Origin: Bradyrhizobium sp. WSM1417
GTDB taxonomy: Bacteria > Pseudomonadota > Alphaproteobacteria > Rhizobiales > Xanthobacteraceae
Direction of reading: 5' to 3'
NCBI RefSeq assembly: GCF_000515415.1
Contig: NZ_KI911783.1
Span: 4,454,392-4,518,391, forward strand
Length of the DNA: 64,000 nt
The translations under genes and the position numbers were made by a program. The first letter of the stretch is position 1. Every line of letters begins with the position of its first letter. Below, in pieces: positions 17,474-26,970 of this stretch. A model generated the notes under the pieces. It had not been told where the DNA came from. It did no database searches and saw only the letters and a program-made list of their open reading frames with translations.

Positions 17474-19246
17474 ATGCATCGCTACCGGTCACATACATGC
17501 GGCGCGCTCCGCGAGAGCAACATCGGCGAGACGGTGCGCCTTTCAGGCTGGGTCCATCGCGTTCGCGACCATGGCGGCGTGCTATTCATCGACCTGCGCG
17601 ACCATTACGGCCTGACCCAGTGCGTGGTCGATCCGGACTCGCCGGCGTTCTCGCAGGCCGAGAAGCTGCGTTCGGAATTCGTGGTCAAGATGGATGGCAA
17701 GGTTCGCCGCCGCCCCGAAGGCACCGACAATGATGATTTGCCCACCGGCAAGATCGAGATCTATGTCAGCGAGATCGAGGTGCTGGGACCTGCCGGCGAT
17801 CTACCGCTGCCGGTGTTCGGCGACCAGGAATATCCCGAGGACATCCGCCTGAAGTACCGCTTCCTCGATCTGCGTCGCGAGAAGCTGCACCAGAACATCA
17901 TGACGCGCGTCGAAATCATCAAGTCGATGCGCAGGCGGATGGAGGGGCAGGGCTTCTTCGAGTTCAACACGCCGATCCTGACCGCATCCTCGCCGGAGGG
18001 CGCGCGCGACTTCCTGGTGCCGTCGCGCATCCATCCCGGCAAGTTCTACGCGCTGCCGCAGGCGCCGCAGCAGTACAAGCAGCTCTTGATGATGTCGGGC
18101 TTCGATCGTTACTTCCAGATCGCGCCCTGCTTCCGCGACGAGGACCCGCGCGCGGATCGTCTGCCGGGCGAGTTCTACCAGCTCGACGTCGAGATGAGCT
18201 TTGTCACGCAGGAAGACGTCTTCGCCGCGATGGAGCCTGTCATCACCGGCGTGTTCGAGGAGTTTGCCAAGGGCAAGCCGGTGACCAAGGGCTGGCGCCG
18301 GATTCCGTTCGCCGAGGCGCTGCGCAAATACGGCTCCGACAAGCCGGACCTGCGCAACCCCATCGAGATGCAGGACGTCTCCGAACACTTCCGTGGCTCC
18401 GGCTTCAAGGTGTTCGCGCGGATGTTGGAGGACCCCAAGAACCAGGTGTGGGCGATCCCGGCGCCGGGTGGCGGCTCGCGCGCCTTCTGCGACCGCATGA
18501 ATTCATGGGCGCAGGGCGAGGGACAGCCGGGCCTTGGCTACATCATGTGGCGCGAGGGCGGCGAAGGTGCCGGTCCGCTTGCCAACAACATTGGTGCTGA
18601 GCGCACCGCCGCGATTCGCGCGCAGATCGGCGTGAAGGAAGGCGATGCCGCGTTCTTCGTCGCCGGCGATCCCGACAAGTTCTGGAAGTTTTCAGGTCTC
18701 GCCCGCAACAAGGTCGGCGAGGAGTTGAACCTCACCGACAAGGAGCGGTTTGAGCTGGCCTGGATCGTCGACTTCCCGATGTACGAGTACAACGAGGAAG
18801 ACAAGAAGGTCGACTTCTCGCACAACCCGTTCTCGATGCCGCAGGGTGGCCTCGATGCCTTGAAGGGCCAGAACCCGCTGACCATCAAGGCGTTCCAGTA
18901 CGACATCACCTGCAACGGCTACGAGATCGCCTCGGGCGGAATCCGCAATCACGTGCCGGAAGCGATGGTGAAGGCGTTCGAGATCGCCGGCTATGGCGAG
19001 CAGGAAGTCGTCGATCGCTTCGGCGGCATGTACCGCGCTTTCCAGTACGGCGCCCCACCGCATGGCGGCATGGCCGCCGGCGTCGACCGCATCGTCATGC
19101 TCTTGTGCGGCACCAACAATCTGCGCGAGATCTCGCTGTTCCCGATGAACCAGCAGGCCATGGACCTCCTGATGGGCGCACCGTCGGAGCCCAGCCTCAA
19201 GCAGCTCCGCGAGCTGCACGTGAAGGTGAATCTGCCGCAGAAGTGA
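17474..19246 (+). CDS. aspS: Aspartyl-tRNA synthetase, probably non-discriminating
   Basis: 590 residues, the bacterial-type AspRS with an OB anticodon-binding domain, class II core and GAD insertion. The OB domain reads [20 protein letters not shown]. Motif 2 is [20 protein letters not shown] and motif 3 contains [13 protein letters not shown]. The His in RDHGG is the residue associated with non-discriminating AspRS, which also charges tRNA-Asn for amidation by GatCAB. Start ATG 17474 ([12 protein letters not shown]) matches the family; ATG 17468 is the in-frame alternative. Confidence 0.96.
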   Translation: MHRYRSHTCGALRESNIGETVRLSGWVHRVRDHGGVLFIDLRDHYGLTQCVVDPDSPAFSQAEKLRSEFVVKMDGKVRRRPEGTDNDDLPTGKIEIYVSEIEVLGPAGDLPLPVFGDQEYPEDIRLKYRFLDLRREKLHQNIMTRVEIIKSMRRRMEGQGFFEFNTPILTASSPEGARDFLVPSRIHPGKFYALPQAPQQYKQLLMMSGFDRYFQIAPCFRDEDPRADRLPGEFYQLDVEMSFVTQEDVFAAMEPVITGVFEEFAKGKPVTKGWRRIPFAEALRKYGSDKPDLRNPIEMQDVSEHFRGSGFKVFARMLEDPKNQVWAIPAPGGGSRAFCDRMNSWAQGEGQPGLGYIMWREGGEGAGPLANNIGAERTAAIRAQIGVKEGDAAFFVAGDPDKFWKFSGLARNKVGEELNLTDKERFELAWIVDFPMYEYNEEDKKVDFSHNPFSMPQGGLDALKGQNPLTIKAFQYDITCNGYEIASGGIRNHVPEAMVKAFEIAGYGEQEVVDRFGGMYRAFQYGAPPHGGMAAGVDRIVMLLCGTNNLREISLFPMNQQAMDLLMGAPSEPSLKQLRELHVKVNLPQK

Positions 19247-19260
19247 GGCTGTCTCCACGG

Positions 19261-19339
19261 CGTCATTGCGAGCTAGCGAAGCAATCCAGAATCTTTCCGC
19301 GGAGGGACTCTGGATTGCTTCGCTCCGCTCGCAATGACG
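19261..19339. repeat. Dispersed hairpin element (CGTCATTGCGAGC type)
   Basis: Outer arms CGTCATTGCGAGC (19261-19273) and its complement (19327-19339), plus inner arms AGCGAAGCAATCCAGA and its complement (19275-19290/19309-19324), form an almost perfect 79-bp hairpin. It lies between convergent aspS (stop 19246) and the gene ending at 19390. A second copy is at 34483-34600. Confidence 0.88.
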
Positions 19340-19389
19340 GGGAGGGATTTGCGCCGGTCCAATTGCCACCCCGCGCGCAGCGTCGTTCC

Positions 19390-21360
19390 CTACAGCCCCG
19401 TCGACGCCTCGATCCTGAACTGGGCAAGCGCGCTCTGTGGGTCGGTTTGCAAGAGCTGCATCAATTGCATCAGCGGTGCCTTGGCGCGCGGGGACAGCTT
19501 GATGGAAAGCGTCTGGCGCGGCGTCTCGACGAAGCGGGCGATCGCGTCCACGGCCGCGTTCGCATCCGGATTGGCGGAAGCAACTTGCTCGCGTTTAGCC
19601 TTGATGCTCTCGACGAGCGCCTGGCGTGCGGTATCGCGGCTGACATTCTGCATGCGCGCGAACTGCGCCACGACGAGATCGACGACGCCGCTGTCGCGCA
19701 CTGAGAACTCGAGCGTGGCCGCCTCGATCCGGGCCGCCTGTCCCATGAGTTGGGCGGGATCAGTCGAAAACACCTCACGCGGCACGTTGCCGAGCGCAAT
19801 ACGCAATTGCGCGCTTGCGATCCCGCCGATGTCGAGCGTCGCCGGCGTCAGAACGAAGCTGTTGGACTGTTCGGCCCAGGCGGCGCCGAGATCAAGATCG
19901 ACCGCGAGCTTGTCGAGCCCGCTGGCAATCAATGGAAGCTGCTTCGGGTCGGATGGATCGGTGGGCGTGACAAATTTGGCAACCACATGCGCCTTGCTCG
20001 GGATCGTGCCGACCAGCTGCCCCCAGTCCAGGCTCAGCGTGTCGATCGTGACCAGCTTCTTGGTGGTCTTGAACGGCGCCGTCACGCCCTTGATCTCCGC
20101 GCTTGCGAGCACGCCAAACAGGCCCAGCATCTGAGCCGGCGAGGGGGGCTGTCCGGGATGGGTGAGGCTCGCCGCCCACCGCATGAGGTTCGCGATGCTG
20201 AGCGATTTGAGTGCGAAGCGCTCCATCTTGATTTGCCCTTGTGGCGTCGGCGTATCGAGGCCTTCGAGCGCGAACTCGCCCTCTTGGTATCTGATGGCCC
20301 TGAGCCGGGGCGTCCCTTGCGGGGTTGTCATCGACATGGTGCCGATCTCGATCTTGCCGACGCGAAGGCCTTCATAGAACCCGGCGAGCTTTTCCATGAT
20401 CTCGCGCGATTGCGCCGGCGTCGGCGGGACCGAGTTGTCCGGCGGCAACAGCGCCAGGATCTCGGCGGGCCGAAATTTCGATGGTTGCACCGCGATGTCG
20501 GTGATGGCGATCCCGTCGACCTGCATCCGGATGCCGAGCGTCGAGGTCACGACATAAGTGCCGCTGGACATCTGTCCGTAGACACGATGATAGCTGTCGT
20601 CGTTGGCCTTCTGGGGATCGAGCGCGGCGGCGATCGCGGTCGAATCGAAATCATTGATGATGATATCGGACACCTCGCCGGTCAGCTTGTCCGCCTTGCC
20701 CGGCTGCGGAACGTTGATCGTGAAACTGGCGCGCTCCGCCTTGATCGCGGCGATCTTGCCTTGGCCGAGCTTCTGGATCGCGAGACCCGAATAGGCGACC
20801 TCGCCACTGCCCCCGGCGCTTTTGCCCGCGTCGAAGACCACTGCGAGGCTCGGCGCTATCACGTAAGATGCCGTCACGTTTGCGTACTGGTCGAGCACGA
20901 ACCGGTACATGTCGATCAGGGAGCCTGACGCCGGTGCGTTCCGAGCATGAATGGGACCGACGTAATCCCGCATGGTCAACTGCGGGACCTTGTAGAAGAC
21001 TTTCAGCTTCCCGGGGCCGACCTGGTCGAGCGCGACCTCGAAGTCCGAGACATCGATGCTGTCGGCCGCGAAGCGTGTCTCCTCGACCTGACGGATGCCC
21101 ACGCCCTTAATAGCGGCGATCTTGACATGCGCCTGTGGCTGGTTGGCAGGCTCGACCGCGATATCCTCGATCGTCAACGTCCGACTCGTCAGATCGAACG
21201 CGACCTTGCCGTGGCTTGCCTTGCCGCCACTGGTCCGGATCTGCTCGAAGACCGCCTCCACCTCGGCGGCGACGCGATGTTTTGCGTAGAAGTTGAAGCC
21301 GAACCATCCGCCCGCGGTGACCACGGCCACGACGATCAGGCCGATCAGGATGCGCTTCAT
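19390..21360 (-). CDS. Large membrane-anchored envelope protein, AsmA-like character, unknown function
   Basis: 656 residues from ATG 21360, which has GGAG about 11 bases ahead. An N-terminal hydrophobic helix (ILIGLIVVAVVTAGGWFGF) acts as a signal anchor. The rest is beta-rich and repetitive in style (LTIEDIAVEP, RMQVDGIAITDIAVQPSKF, VTIDTLSLDWGQ), like AsmA/DUF748-type periplasmic proteins, though I recognise no specific family. In-frame starts up to 21495 lie before the anchor and are unlikely. It diverges from maeB with about 245 bp between starts. Probably periplasmic, possibly a lipid-transfer or envelope-assembly factor (inference). Confidence 0.7.
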   Translation of the reverse strand: MKRILIGLIVVAVVTAGGWFGFNFYAKHRVAAEVEAVFEQIRTSGGKASHGKVAFDLTSRTLTIEDIAVEPANQPQAHVKIAAIKGVGIRQVEETRFAADSIDVSDFEVALDQVGPGKLKVFYKVPQLTMRDYVGPIHARNAPASGSLIDMYRFVLDQYANVTASYVIAPSLAVVFDAGKSAGGSGEVAYSGLAIQKLGQGKIAAIKAERASFTINVPQPGKADKLTGEVSDIIINDFDSTAIAAALDPQKANDDSYHRVYGQMSSGTYVVTSTLGIRMQVDGIAITDIAVQPSKFRPAEILALLPPDNSVPPTPAQSREIMEKLAGFYEGLRVGKIEIGTMSMTTPQGTPRLRAIRYQEGEFALEGLDTPTPQGQIKMERFALKSLSIANLMRWAASLTHPGQPPSPAQMLGLFGVLASAEIKGVTAPFKTTKKLVTIDTLSLDWGQLVGTIPSKAHVVAKFVTPTDPSDPKQLPLIASGLDKLAVDLDLGAAWAEQSNSFVLTPATLDIGGIASAQLRIALGNVPREVFSTDPAQLMGQAARIEAATLEFSVRDSGVVDLVVAQFARMQNVSRDTARQALVESIKAKREQVASANPDANAAVDAIARFVETPRQTLSIKLSPRAKAPLMQLMQLLQTDPQSALAQFRIEASTGL

Positions 21361-21605
21361 TCCCAGCTCCAGTTGCTCGCGTTGCAGCACGCAACCTGCC
21401 ATATTCGCAAAGCAATGCGCGGTCCAGGGAAAGTGAGCGCTATCAGATATTTGACGGCGCGCACTGTTGATGTGGCCGCAATCGGATGTTGCCACCGGGG
21501 CGCCCGGCGTGCTTCATCCCGTTTCCATGACCCGGAAATACCACCCGAAGGCGGGCCGGTCAGGACAACGTAGTTTGAGGCCGGTAACGCGAGGCGAGAC
21601 ACCGC

Positions 21606-23915
21606 ATGTCGTCTTATTCCGATGATCTCCACCAGGCGGCGCTCGCCTATCACCGTCTGCCGCGCCCCGGGAAGCTCGAGATTCAGGCGAGCAAGCCGCT
21701 CGCCAACCAGCGCGACCTCGCGCTGGCCTATTCGCCCGGCGTCGCCGCCGCCTGCCTGGAGATCGCCAAGAATCCGGCGGAAGCGGCGACGCTGACGATC
21801 CGCTCCAATCTGGTCGCCGTGGTTTCGAACGGCACCGCCGTGCTCGGCCTCGGCAATATCGGCCCGCTGGCCTCCAAGCCAGTGATGGAGGGCAAGGCGG
21901 TCCTGTTCAAGAAATTTGCCGGCATCGACGTGTTCGACATCGAGATCGCGGCCGACACCATCGAGCGCGTGGTCGAGACCGTGGCCGCGCTCGAGCCGAC
22001 CTTCGGCGGCATCAATCTCGAGGACATCCGCGGACCGGAATGCTTCGAGATCGAGGCGCAGCTCAAGGAGCGCATGAAGATCCCGGTCTTCCACGACGAC
22101 CAGCACGGTACCGCGATCATCGTTGCCGCCGCCGTCACCAACGCCCTGCGACTCAACGGCAAGAACCTGTCGGACGTCAAGATCGTGGCATCGGGGGCAG
22201 GGGCCGCAGCGGTCGCGACATTGAACCTGCTGGTGTCGATGGGCGCGCAGCGCAAGAACATCTGGGTCTGCGACATCGACGGCCTTGTTCACGAAGGCCG
22301 CAACACCACGATGGACCGTTGGAAGGCGGTCTATGCGCAGAAGACCGACAAGCGCACGCTCGCCGACGTCATCGGCGGCGCCGACATCTTCATCGGCCTC
22401 TCCGCACCGGGCGTGCTCAAGCCCGAGATGGCCAAGGCGATGGGCGACAAGCCGCTGATCATGGCGCTCGCCAATCCGACGCCGGAGATCATGCCGGAGG
22501 AGGCGCGCAAGGTGCGCCCCGACGCCATGATCTGCACCGGCCGCTCCGACTTTCCGAACCAGGTCAACAACGTCCTGTGCTTTCCCTTCATCTTCCGCGG
22601 CGCGCTCGACGTCGGCGCCAGCGCGATCAACGAGGAGATGAAGCTCGCCGCCGTCGAGGCCATCGCGCAGCTCGCGCGCGAGGCGCCGTCCGATGCGGTC
22701 GCGCAGGGCTTTGACACCGGCGAGACGCAAGGTTTCGGCCCGGGCTCGCTGATCCCGAGCCCGTTTGATCCGAGGTTGATCCTGCGCATCGCGCCGGCGG
22801 TGGCGAAGGCCGCGATGGAATCGGGCGTTGCGACCCGGCCCATCACCAATTTCGACGAGTACACCGCGTTGCTCGAGCGTTTCGCCTTCCGCTCCGGCCT
22901 CGTGATGAAGCCGATGTTCGCGAAGGCCAAGACCCAACCGGTGCGGGTGATCTACGCCGAAGGCGAGGACGAACGCGTGCTGCGCGCGACCCAGGTGGTG
23001 CTGGAAGAGAAGCTGGCGACGCCAATCCTGGTCGGACGTCCGTCGGTGGTCGAGGCGCGCATCAAGCGCTTCGGTCTGTCGATCAAGGCCGGCAAGGACT
23101 TCGACCTCGTCAATCCCGAGGACGATCCGCGCTACCGCTCCTACGTGCAGTCCTATGTCGAGGTCGCTGGCCGCCGCGGCGTCACGCCGGATGCGGCGCG
23201 CACGGTGGTGCGCACCAATAACACCGTCATCGCGGCGCTCGCCGTGGTGCGCGGAGAGGCGGACGCCATGCTCTGCGGCGTCGAGGGCCGCTACATGAGC
23301 CATCTGCGCCATGTCCGCGAGATCGTCGGGTTCACACCGGGGATCAGCGACTATGCGGCGCTGGCACTGCTGATCACGAGCAAGGGCGCCTTCTTCATCG
23401 CCGACACCCAGGTGCGGCCCAATCCGAGCGCCGAAGAGCTCGCCGAGATCGCCTCGCTCGCGGCGGTCCACGTCCAGCGCTTCAACATCAAGCCGAAGAT
23501 CGCCTTCGTCTCGCATTCGGATTTCGGCAGCTACGACACGGAATCCTCGCGCAAGATGCGTCGGGCAACCCAGCTCCTGAAGGAGAAGCATCCGGAGCTC
23601 GAGGCCGACGGCGAGATGCAGGGCGACACCGCGCTCTCGGCCGCCGCGCGCAAAATGGTGCTGCCGCACTCCAACCTGGAGGGCGAGGCCAACATCATGA
23701 TCATGCCTAGCCTCGACACCGCCAACGTCGCCTACCAGATGATCAAGTCGCTGGCGGACGCGCTGCCTGTCGGTCCGATCCTGATCGGCCCGGCGCGCCC
23801 GGCCCACATCCTCACCCCGTCGGTGACGGCGCGAGGCATCCTCAACATGACCGCGGTGGCTGTGGTGGAAGCGCAGGAGCGCGCGTCGCGGCAGCAGCCG
23901 ACGTTGTTCACGTAG
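21606..23915 (+). CDS. maeB: NADP-dependent malic enzyme with phosphotransacetylase-like domain
   Basis: 769 residues. Decarboxylates malate to pyruvate with NADP, feeding acetyl-CoA and NADPH from dicarboxylates. The malic enzyme part (about 1-430) shows [38 protein letters not shown] and a nucleotide loop [15 protein letters not shown]. The C-terminal part (about 440-769), from [20 protein letters not shown], resembles phosphotransacetylase and in this enzyme class is a regulatory or oligomerisation domain. It is monocistronic, with no detectable relative in the neighbourhood. Confidence 0.95.
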   Translation: MSSYSDDLHQAALAYHRLPRPGKLEIQASKPLANQRDLALAYSPGVAAACLEIAKNPAEAATLTIRSNLVAVVSNGTAVLGLGNIGPLASKPVMEGKAVLFKKFAGIDVFDIEIAADTIERVVETVAALEPTFGGINLEDIRGPECFEIEAQLKERMKIPVFHDDQHGTAIIVAAAVTNALRLNGKNLSDVKIVASGAGAAAVATLNLLVSMGAQRKNIWVCDIDGLVHEGRNTTMDRWKAVYAQKTDKRTLADVIGGADIFIGLSAPGVLKPEMAKAMGDKPLIMALANPTPEIMPEEARKVRPDAMICTGRSDFPNQVNNVLCFPFIFRGALDVGASAINEEMKLAAVEAIAQLAREAPSDAVAQGFDTGETQGFGPGSLIPSPFDPRLILRIAPAVAKAAMESGVATRPITNFDEYTALLERFAFRSGLVMKPMFAKAKTQPVRVIYAEGEDERVLRATQVVLEEKLATPILVGRPSVVEARIKRFGLSIKAGKDFDLVNPEDDPRYRSYVQSYVEVAGRRGVTPDAARTVVRTNNTVIAALAVVRGEADAMLCGVEGRYMSHLRHVREIVGFTPGISDYAALALLITSKGAFFIADTQVRPNPSAEELAEIASLAAVHVQRFNIKPKIAFVSHSDFGSYDTESSRKMRRATQLLKEKHPELEADGEMQGDTALSAAARKMVLPHSNLEGEANIMIMPSLDTANVAYQMIKSLADALPVGPILIGPARPAHILTPSVTARGILNMTAVAVVEAQERASRQQPTLFT

Positions 23916-24092
23916 GCCGCTGCGTGGCCTTCCCTTCTCCCACAAGGAGAGAAGGTGCAGTGCCGGGGCACCAACTTTGAATTGCTCGCAGTTAGTCATT
24001 TCCGCGTTTGTAAACCGACGAATGTATCTTCATAATCGGGAGGTGCTTTCGCAAAAATCCGGTTTCAAAAAGCCTGAGCAAAGAGGCCGATC

Positions 24093-24545
24093 ATGCCAGC
24101 GTTCGTGACTTTCGGGCGGATCCTGTTCGCCGTGCTGTTCATCTACACAGGTGCGGCAAGACTGTTTGCCATGCAGGCGACCGTTGATTTCATCGCCGCC
24201 AAGGTCGTGGTGCCCGACATGATCGCGCCTTACGCCAAGCAGATCGAGACGGCGACGGCCATGACCACGCCGCAACTGCTGGCCATCGCGGTGGGCGTGC
24301 TCGAGATCATCGCAGGCGTGATGATCGCGCTGAATTTCGGGGCGCGGTTCTTTGCGATGCTGATGATCATCTATGTCGCGGTCGCGACCTTCCTGTTCTA
24401 CGACTTCTGGAACCAGGTGCCGCCTGACAACGGCAAGATGCTGGTCGACGCGCTCAAGAACCTGTCGATCATTGGCGCGCTGTTCATGATCATGGGCTAC
24501 GGCCGAGCTACGCGTCCGGCCGAGGCGGCCTACGGGGACGTATAA
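24093..24545 (+). CDS. DoxX-family membrane protein
   Basis: 150 residues with four hydrophobic segments: FGRILFAVLFIYTGAARLF, LLAIAVGVLEIIAGVMIALN, FFAMLMIIYVAVATFLFY and LSIIGALFMIMGYG. The first helix with the G-R-x-L-x-A/L...Y-x-x-G pattern is the DoxX/SURF4-like signature. DoxX proteins are integral membrane proteins associated with quinone or thiosulfate redox and oxidative stress, but the role here is unknown. AGAGG precedes ATG 24093. It converges with the DHFR-fold gene (stops 24545 and 24557). Confidence 0.82.
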   Translation: MPAFVTFGRILFAVLFIYTGAARLFAMQATVDFIAAKVVVPDMIAPYAKQIETATAMTTPQLLAIAVGVLEIIAGVMIALNFGARFFAMLMIIYVAVATFLFYDFWNQVPPDNGKMLVDALKNLSIIGALFMIMGYGRATRPAEAAYGDV

Positions 24546-24556
24546 AGGTCAAACCA

Positions 24557-25108
24557 CTACGTCCTGCGCCACGGCGTGACGGTCACGTCATGCGCGGCGT
24601 CGAGCAGATAGGGCGCGCCCGGCTTCATCCCGTGTGAAGCCAGCACCTCCTGAGGCGTGCGCGCCGGGACTTCCACAAAACAGCCTTCGCCGCCGGGCAG
24701 CCGCAGATGCGGGGCTTCCGACAGCCAGAACGTATCGTAGCGATCCATGAACATGTCGAACACGACGGGGCCGCCGATGATTGCGACGGTGCCGGAAGCG
24801 ACATCGGCGAACGCGCAGGCGTCCTCGAAGCTGGCGTGATCCGGATTCCACAAGGTCGCGTTCGGCATCTCGGGATCGACGGTCAGCGCCTTGATCTTGC
24901 GGGTCAGGATCAGGCGCTTGCGCTTGGGTGAATTCGGCTGCTGCTCGTGCGAGTGACGGCCGTGCACGATCAGCGCCGCGCGATCGAGCGCCTGCTCGAA
25001 GAACAGCTTGTCGCCTTCGAACTTAAGGCTGTCGGGCATGACATGGTCGGCGTCGGCGAGCATGCCGTCCGCGGAGACGATGACGTAGCCTTCGATGCGA
25101 AAGGACAA
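24557..25108 (-). CDS. DHFR/RibD-fold reductase-like protein
   Basis: 183 residues. The fold is suggested by GYVIVSADGMLAD at the N-terminus, ALIVHGRHSHE in the region binding NADPH, KRLILTRK, and GTVAIIGGPVVFDMFMDRYD, the G-G-x-x-x-F/Y cofactor element of the RibD C-terminal/DHFR family. The start appears to be TTG 25108, eight bases after the stop of the polysaccharide deacetylase gene on the same strand, so the two are probably cotranscribed. Substrate unknown; nothing marks it as a true folate enzyme. Confidence 0.75.
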   Translation of the reverse strand: MSFRIEGYVIVSADGMLADADHVMPDSLKFEGDKLFFEQALDRAALIVHGRHSHEQQPNSPKRKRLILTRKIKALTVDPEMPNATLWNPDHASFEDACAFADVASGTVAIIGGPVVFDMFMDRYDTFWLSEAPHLRLPGGEGCFVEVPARTPQEVLASHGMKPGAPYLLDAAHDVTVTPWRRT

Positions 25109-25116
25109 TGGCGCGG

Positions 25117-26142
25117 CTATTCGGAGACCGTCGTCACGACGCTGTTGACTGGCCGGGTGCTCACCGTCGGCAGCTTAACGTCCTTGAGCAGCTCCTGGTC
25201 GTATTCCGGCAACGTCGAGGCCGGGAACTTGGCTCGCATCGCCACAACTTTGTAGCCGCCGGCCTTCAGGCGCTTGAGCAACTCGGGCAGGGCCTCCGCG
25301 GTGTGCTTCTGGAAATCGTGCATCAGGATGATGCCCTTGCCCTTGCTGTCCAGTTTCTTCATGACGGTTTCGACCACCTTCTCGGGCTTCGAGGCCTTGA
25401 AGTCGAAGGAGTCGATGTCGCAGGAGAAGATCGCCGTGTTGCGATTGCCGAGATAGGTGACCATCTCCGGCGGATGCTGGAGCGCCGGGAAGCGGAAGAA
25501 CGGCGAGGGCGAAATGCCGCCGAGCGCCCATTTCACCGCGGAAAGACCCTTCTCGATCTCTTCCTTGCGCTGCGCTTCCGTGAGCTTCTTGTTGTTGAGG
25601 TTGGCGTGCGACCAGGTGTGGGTGCCCACGGTATGGCCGGCTGCGTAGACCTGCTTGAGGATCTCCGGCTCGTAGGTCGCGTGCTTGCCGATGGAAAAGA
25701 AGATGCCGGTGGTGCACTCGTCGGCGAGCGCCTTCAGCACCGCAGGCGTGTTCTTCGGCCAGGGGCCGTCGTCGAAGGTCAGCACCACCTCCTTGTCGCG
25801 CAGGAAGTCGAGCTCCTTGAAATGCTCGAAGCCGAAGCCGGGACCACCCGTGGTATCGATCTCGACGGTCCGGGCGACCCCGAGCGCGCCCGGCGTGTTG
25901 CAAGCTGCGCGCGCGGGCTGCGGAGCCTGTTTAGGCGGAGGAGGATTGACGAAGCCCGCCGGCGCGGCTGCTGCTGCAGGAGCGGGCGCCGGAGCCGCAG
26001 CGGGCGCAGCCGCAGCCGGTGTTGCCGCCGGTGCGGCCTGCGTCGCGACAGCGGGCTTTGCAGCCGGGGTCTGCGACCATGCCGCGCCCGTCATCGCCAG
26101 AGACATTGCGCTTGCTAAAATGAGTCCTGCCGCCACACGCAT
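25117..26142 (-). CDS. Exported polysaccharide deacetylase (NodB domain)
   Basis: 341 residues: a signal peptide (about 24 residues, cut near AWSQ), an Ala/Pro-rich linker (about 25-75), then a carbohydrate esterase 4 domain. Metal and catalytic residues are visible: VVLTFDDGPWPKNTP (catalytic Asp and metal Asp) and HTVGTHTWSHANLN (metal His pair H-x3-H). A C-terminal motif, KGIILMHDF, carries the last His. The family removes acetyl groups from peptidoglycan, chitin-like or extracellular glycans; the substrate here is not determined. It probably leads an operon with the DHFR-fold gene. Confidence 0.92.
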   Translation of the reverse strand: MRVAAGLILASAMSLAMTGAAWSQTPAAKPAVATQAAPAATPAAAAPAAAPAPAPAAAAAPAGFVNPPPPKQAPQPARAACNTPGALGVARTVEIDTTGGPGFGFEHFKELDFLRDKEVVLTFDDGPWPKNTPAVLKALADECTTGIFFSIGKHATYEPEILKQVYAAGHTVGTHTWSHANLNNKKLTEAQRKEEIEKGLSAVKWALGGISPSPFFRFPALQHPPEMVTYLGNRNTAIFSCDIDSFDFKASKPEKVVETVMKKLDSKGKGIILMHDFQKHTAEALPELLKRLKAGGYKVVAMRAKFPASTLPEYDQELLKDVKLPTVSTRPVNSVVTTVSE

Positions 26143-26308
26143 GGTGTTGTCCTCGAGATTGATCCCGTTGTTCCGCCGCGGCTTTTCGCCTCCGGCAAAA
26201 CCATCCTGCCCCTAACGATCCTAGCCTAGATGGTGGGCCCTCGCCATTGCAACGGCTGTTTGGCGCGCCAGCCCAATTGTGCCCAACCGGGTTGTGGGAC
26301 GTGCGCCG

Positions 26309-26878
26309 TCAAGTGTCGGCCAGCGCTTTGGCGACCGCCGTCTTGATCCGCGTGTCGGCCGGCTCGACCGTGGATGCAAAGACGTCAGCGATATAGCCGT
26401 CCCGCCCGATCAGATATTTGTGGAAGTTCCAGCGTGGAACATCCTTGGGGCGCGCCTCTGCGGCCCATTTGTAGAACGGATGCGCCTTCGCACCGACCAC
26501 GACAGCCTTGGCCGCGATCGGGAAGGTAACGCCGTATTGGTGGTGGGCGGTCTCCGAGATCTCGCTGGTGCCGCCGGGCTCCTGTCCGCCGAAGTCGTTG
26601 GAGGGCACGCCAATGACGGTGAGGCCGCGTTCGCGAAACTCGCCCCAGATGTCTTGCAGGCCGGCATATTGCGGCGTGTAACCGCAGAGCGAAGCGGTGT
26701 TGACCACTAGCAGCGGTTTGCCGGTGAAGGCCGCAAGGCGGATGTCGTCGCCTGACAATGCCGGGAAAGAGAAGGCGTAGGCGGAGATTCGGCTCATGCC
26801 GCCATCCGCCAGTGCACGCGTCACCGGCGCCAGCGTGCCTGCAAAGGCGGCGATGAGCATCGTCCTGCGGTTCATCAT
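26309..26878 (-). CDS. Exported glutathione peroxidase-like protein
   Basis: 189 residues from ATG 26878, with a signal-like N-terminus (MNRRTMLIAAFAGTLAPVTR, ending ALA). The peroxidatic Cys is in VVNTASLCGYTPQYAGL, the Gln in GGQEPGG and the Trp in PRWNFHKYLI, so the Cys-Gln-Trp set is present. The usual FPCNQFG block is changed to VPSNDFGG, removing its second Cys. The export signal is unusual; most bacterial members are cytoplasmic. Probably a periplasmic thiol peroxidase against peroxides or lipid hydroperoxides (inference). Confidence 0.85.
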   Translation of the reverse strand: MMNRRTMLIAAFAGTLAPVTRALADGGMSRISAYAFSFPALSGDDIRLAAFTGKPLLVVNTASLCGYTPQYAGLQDIWGEFRERGLTVIGVPSNDFGGQEPGGTSEISETAHHQYGVTFPIAAKAVVVGAKAHPFYKWAAEARPKDVPRWNFHKYLIGRDGYIADVFASTVEPADTRIKTAVAKALADT

Positions 26879-26970
26879 GACGGCGTCCCCCGAAATGATC
26901 CGGGGCACATGTTACCCCGCCGCTGCGAGCGGCCTCGTCAACACCGCGTTATCTGTCGCGATAAAGCCCG

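Noticed and set aside
21357..23999. An 880-codon minus-strand open frame
   Set aside because: Antisense to maeB; composition is His/Arg/Asp-rich, typical of a frame opposite a real gene.
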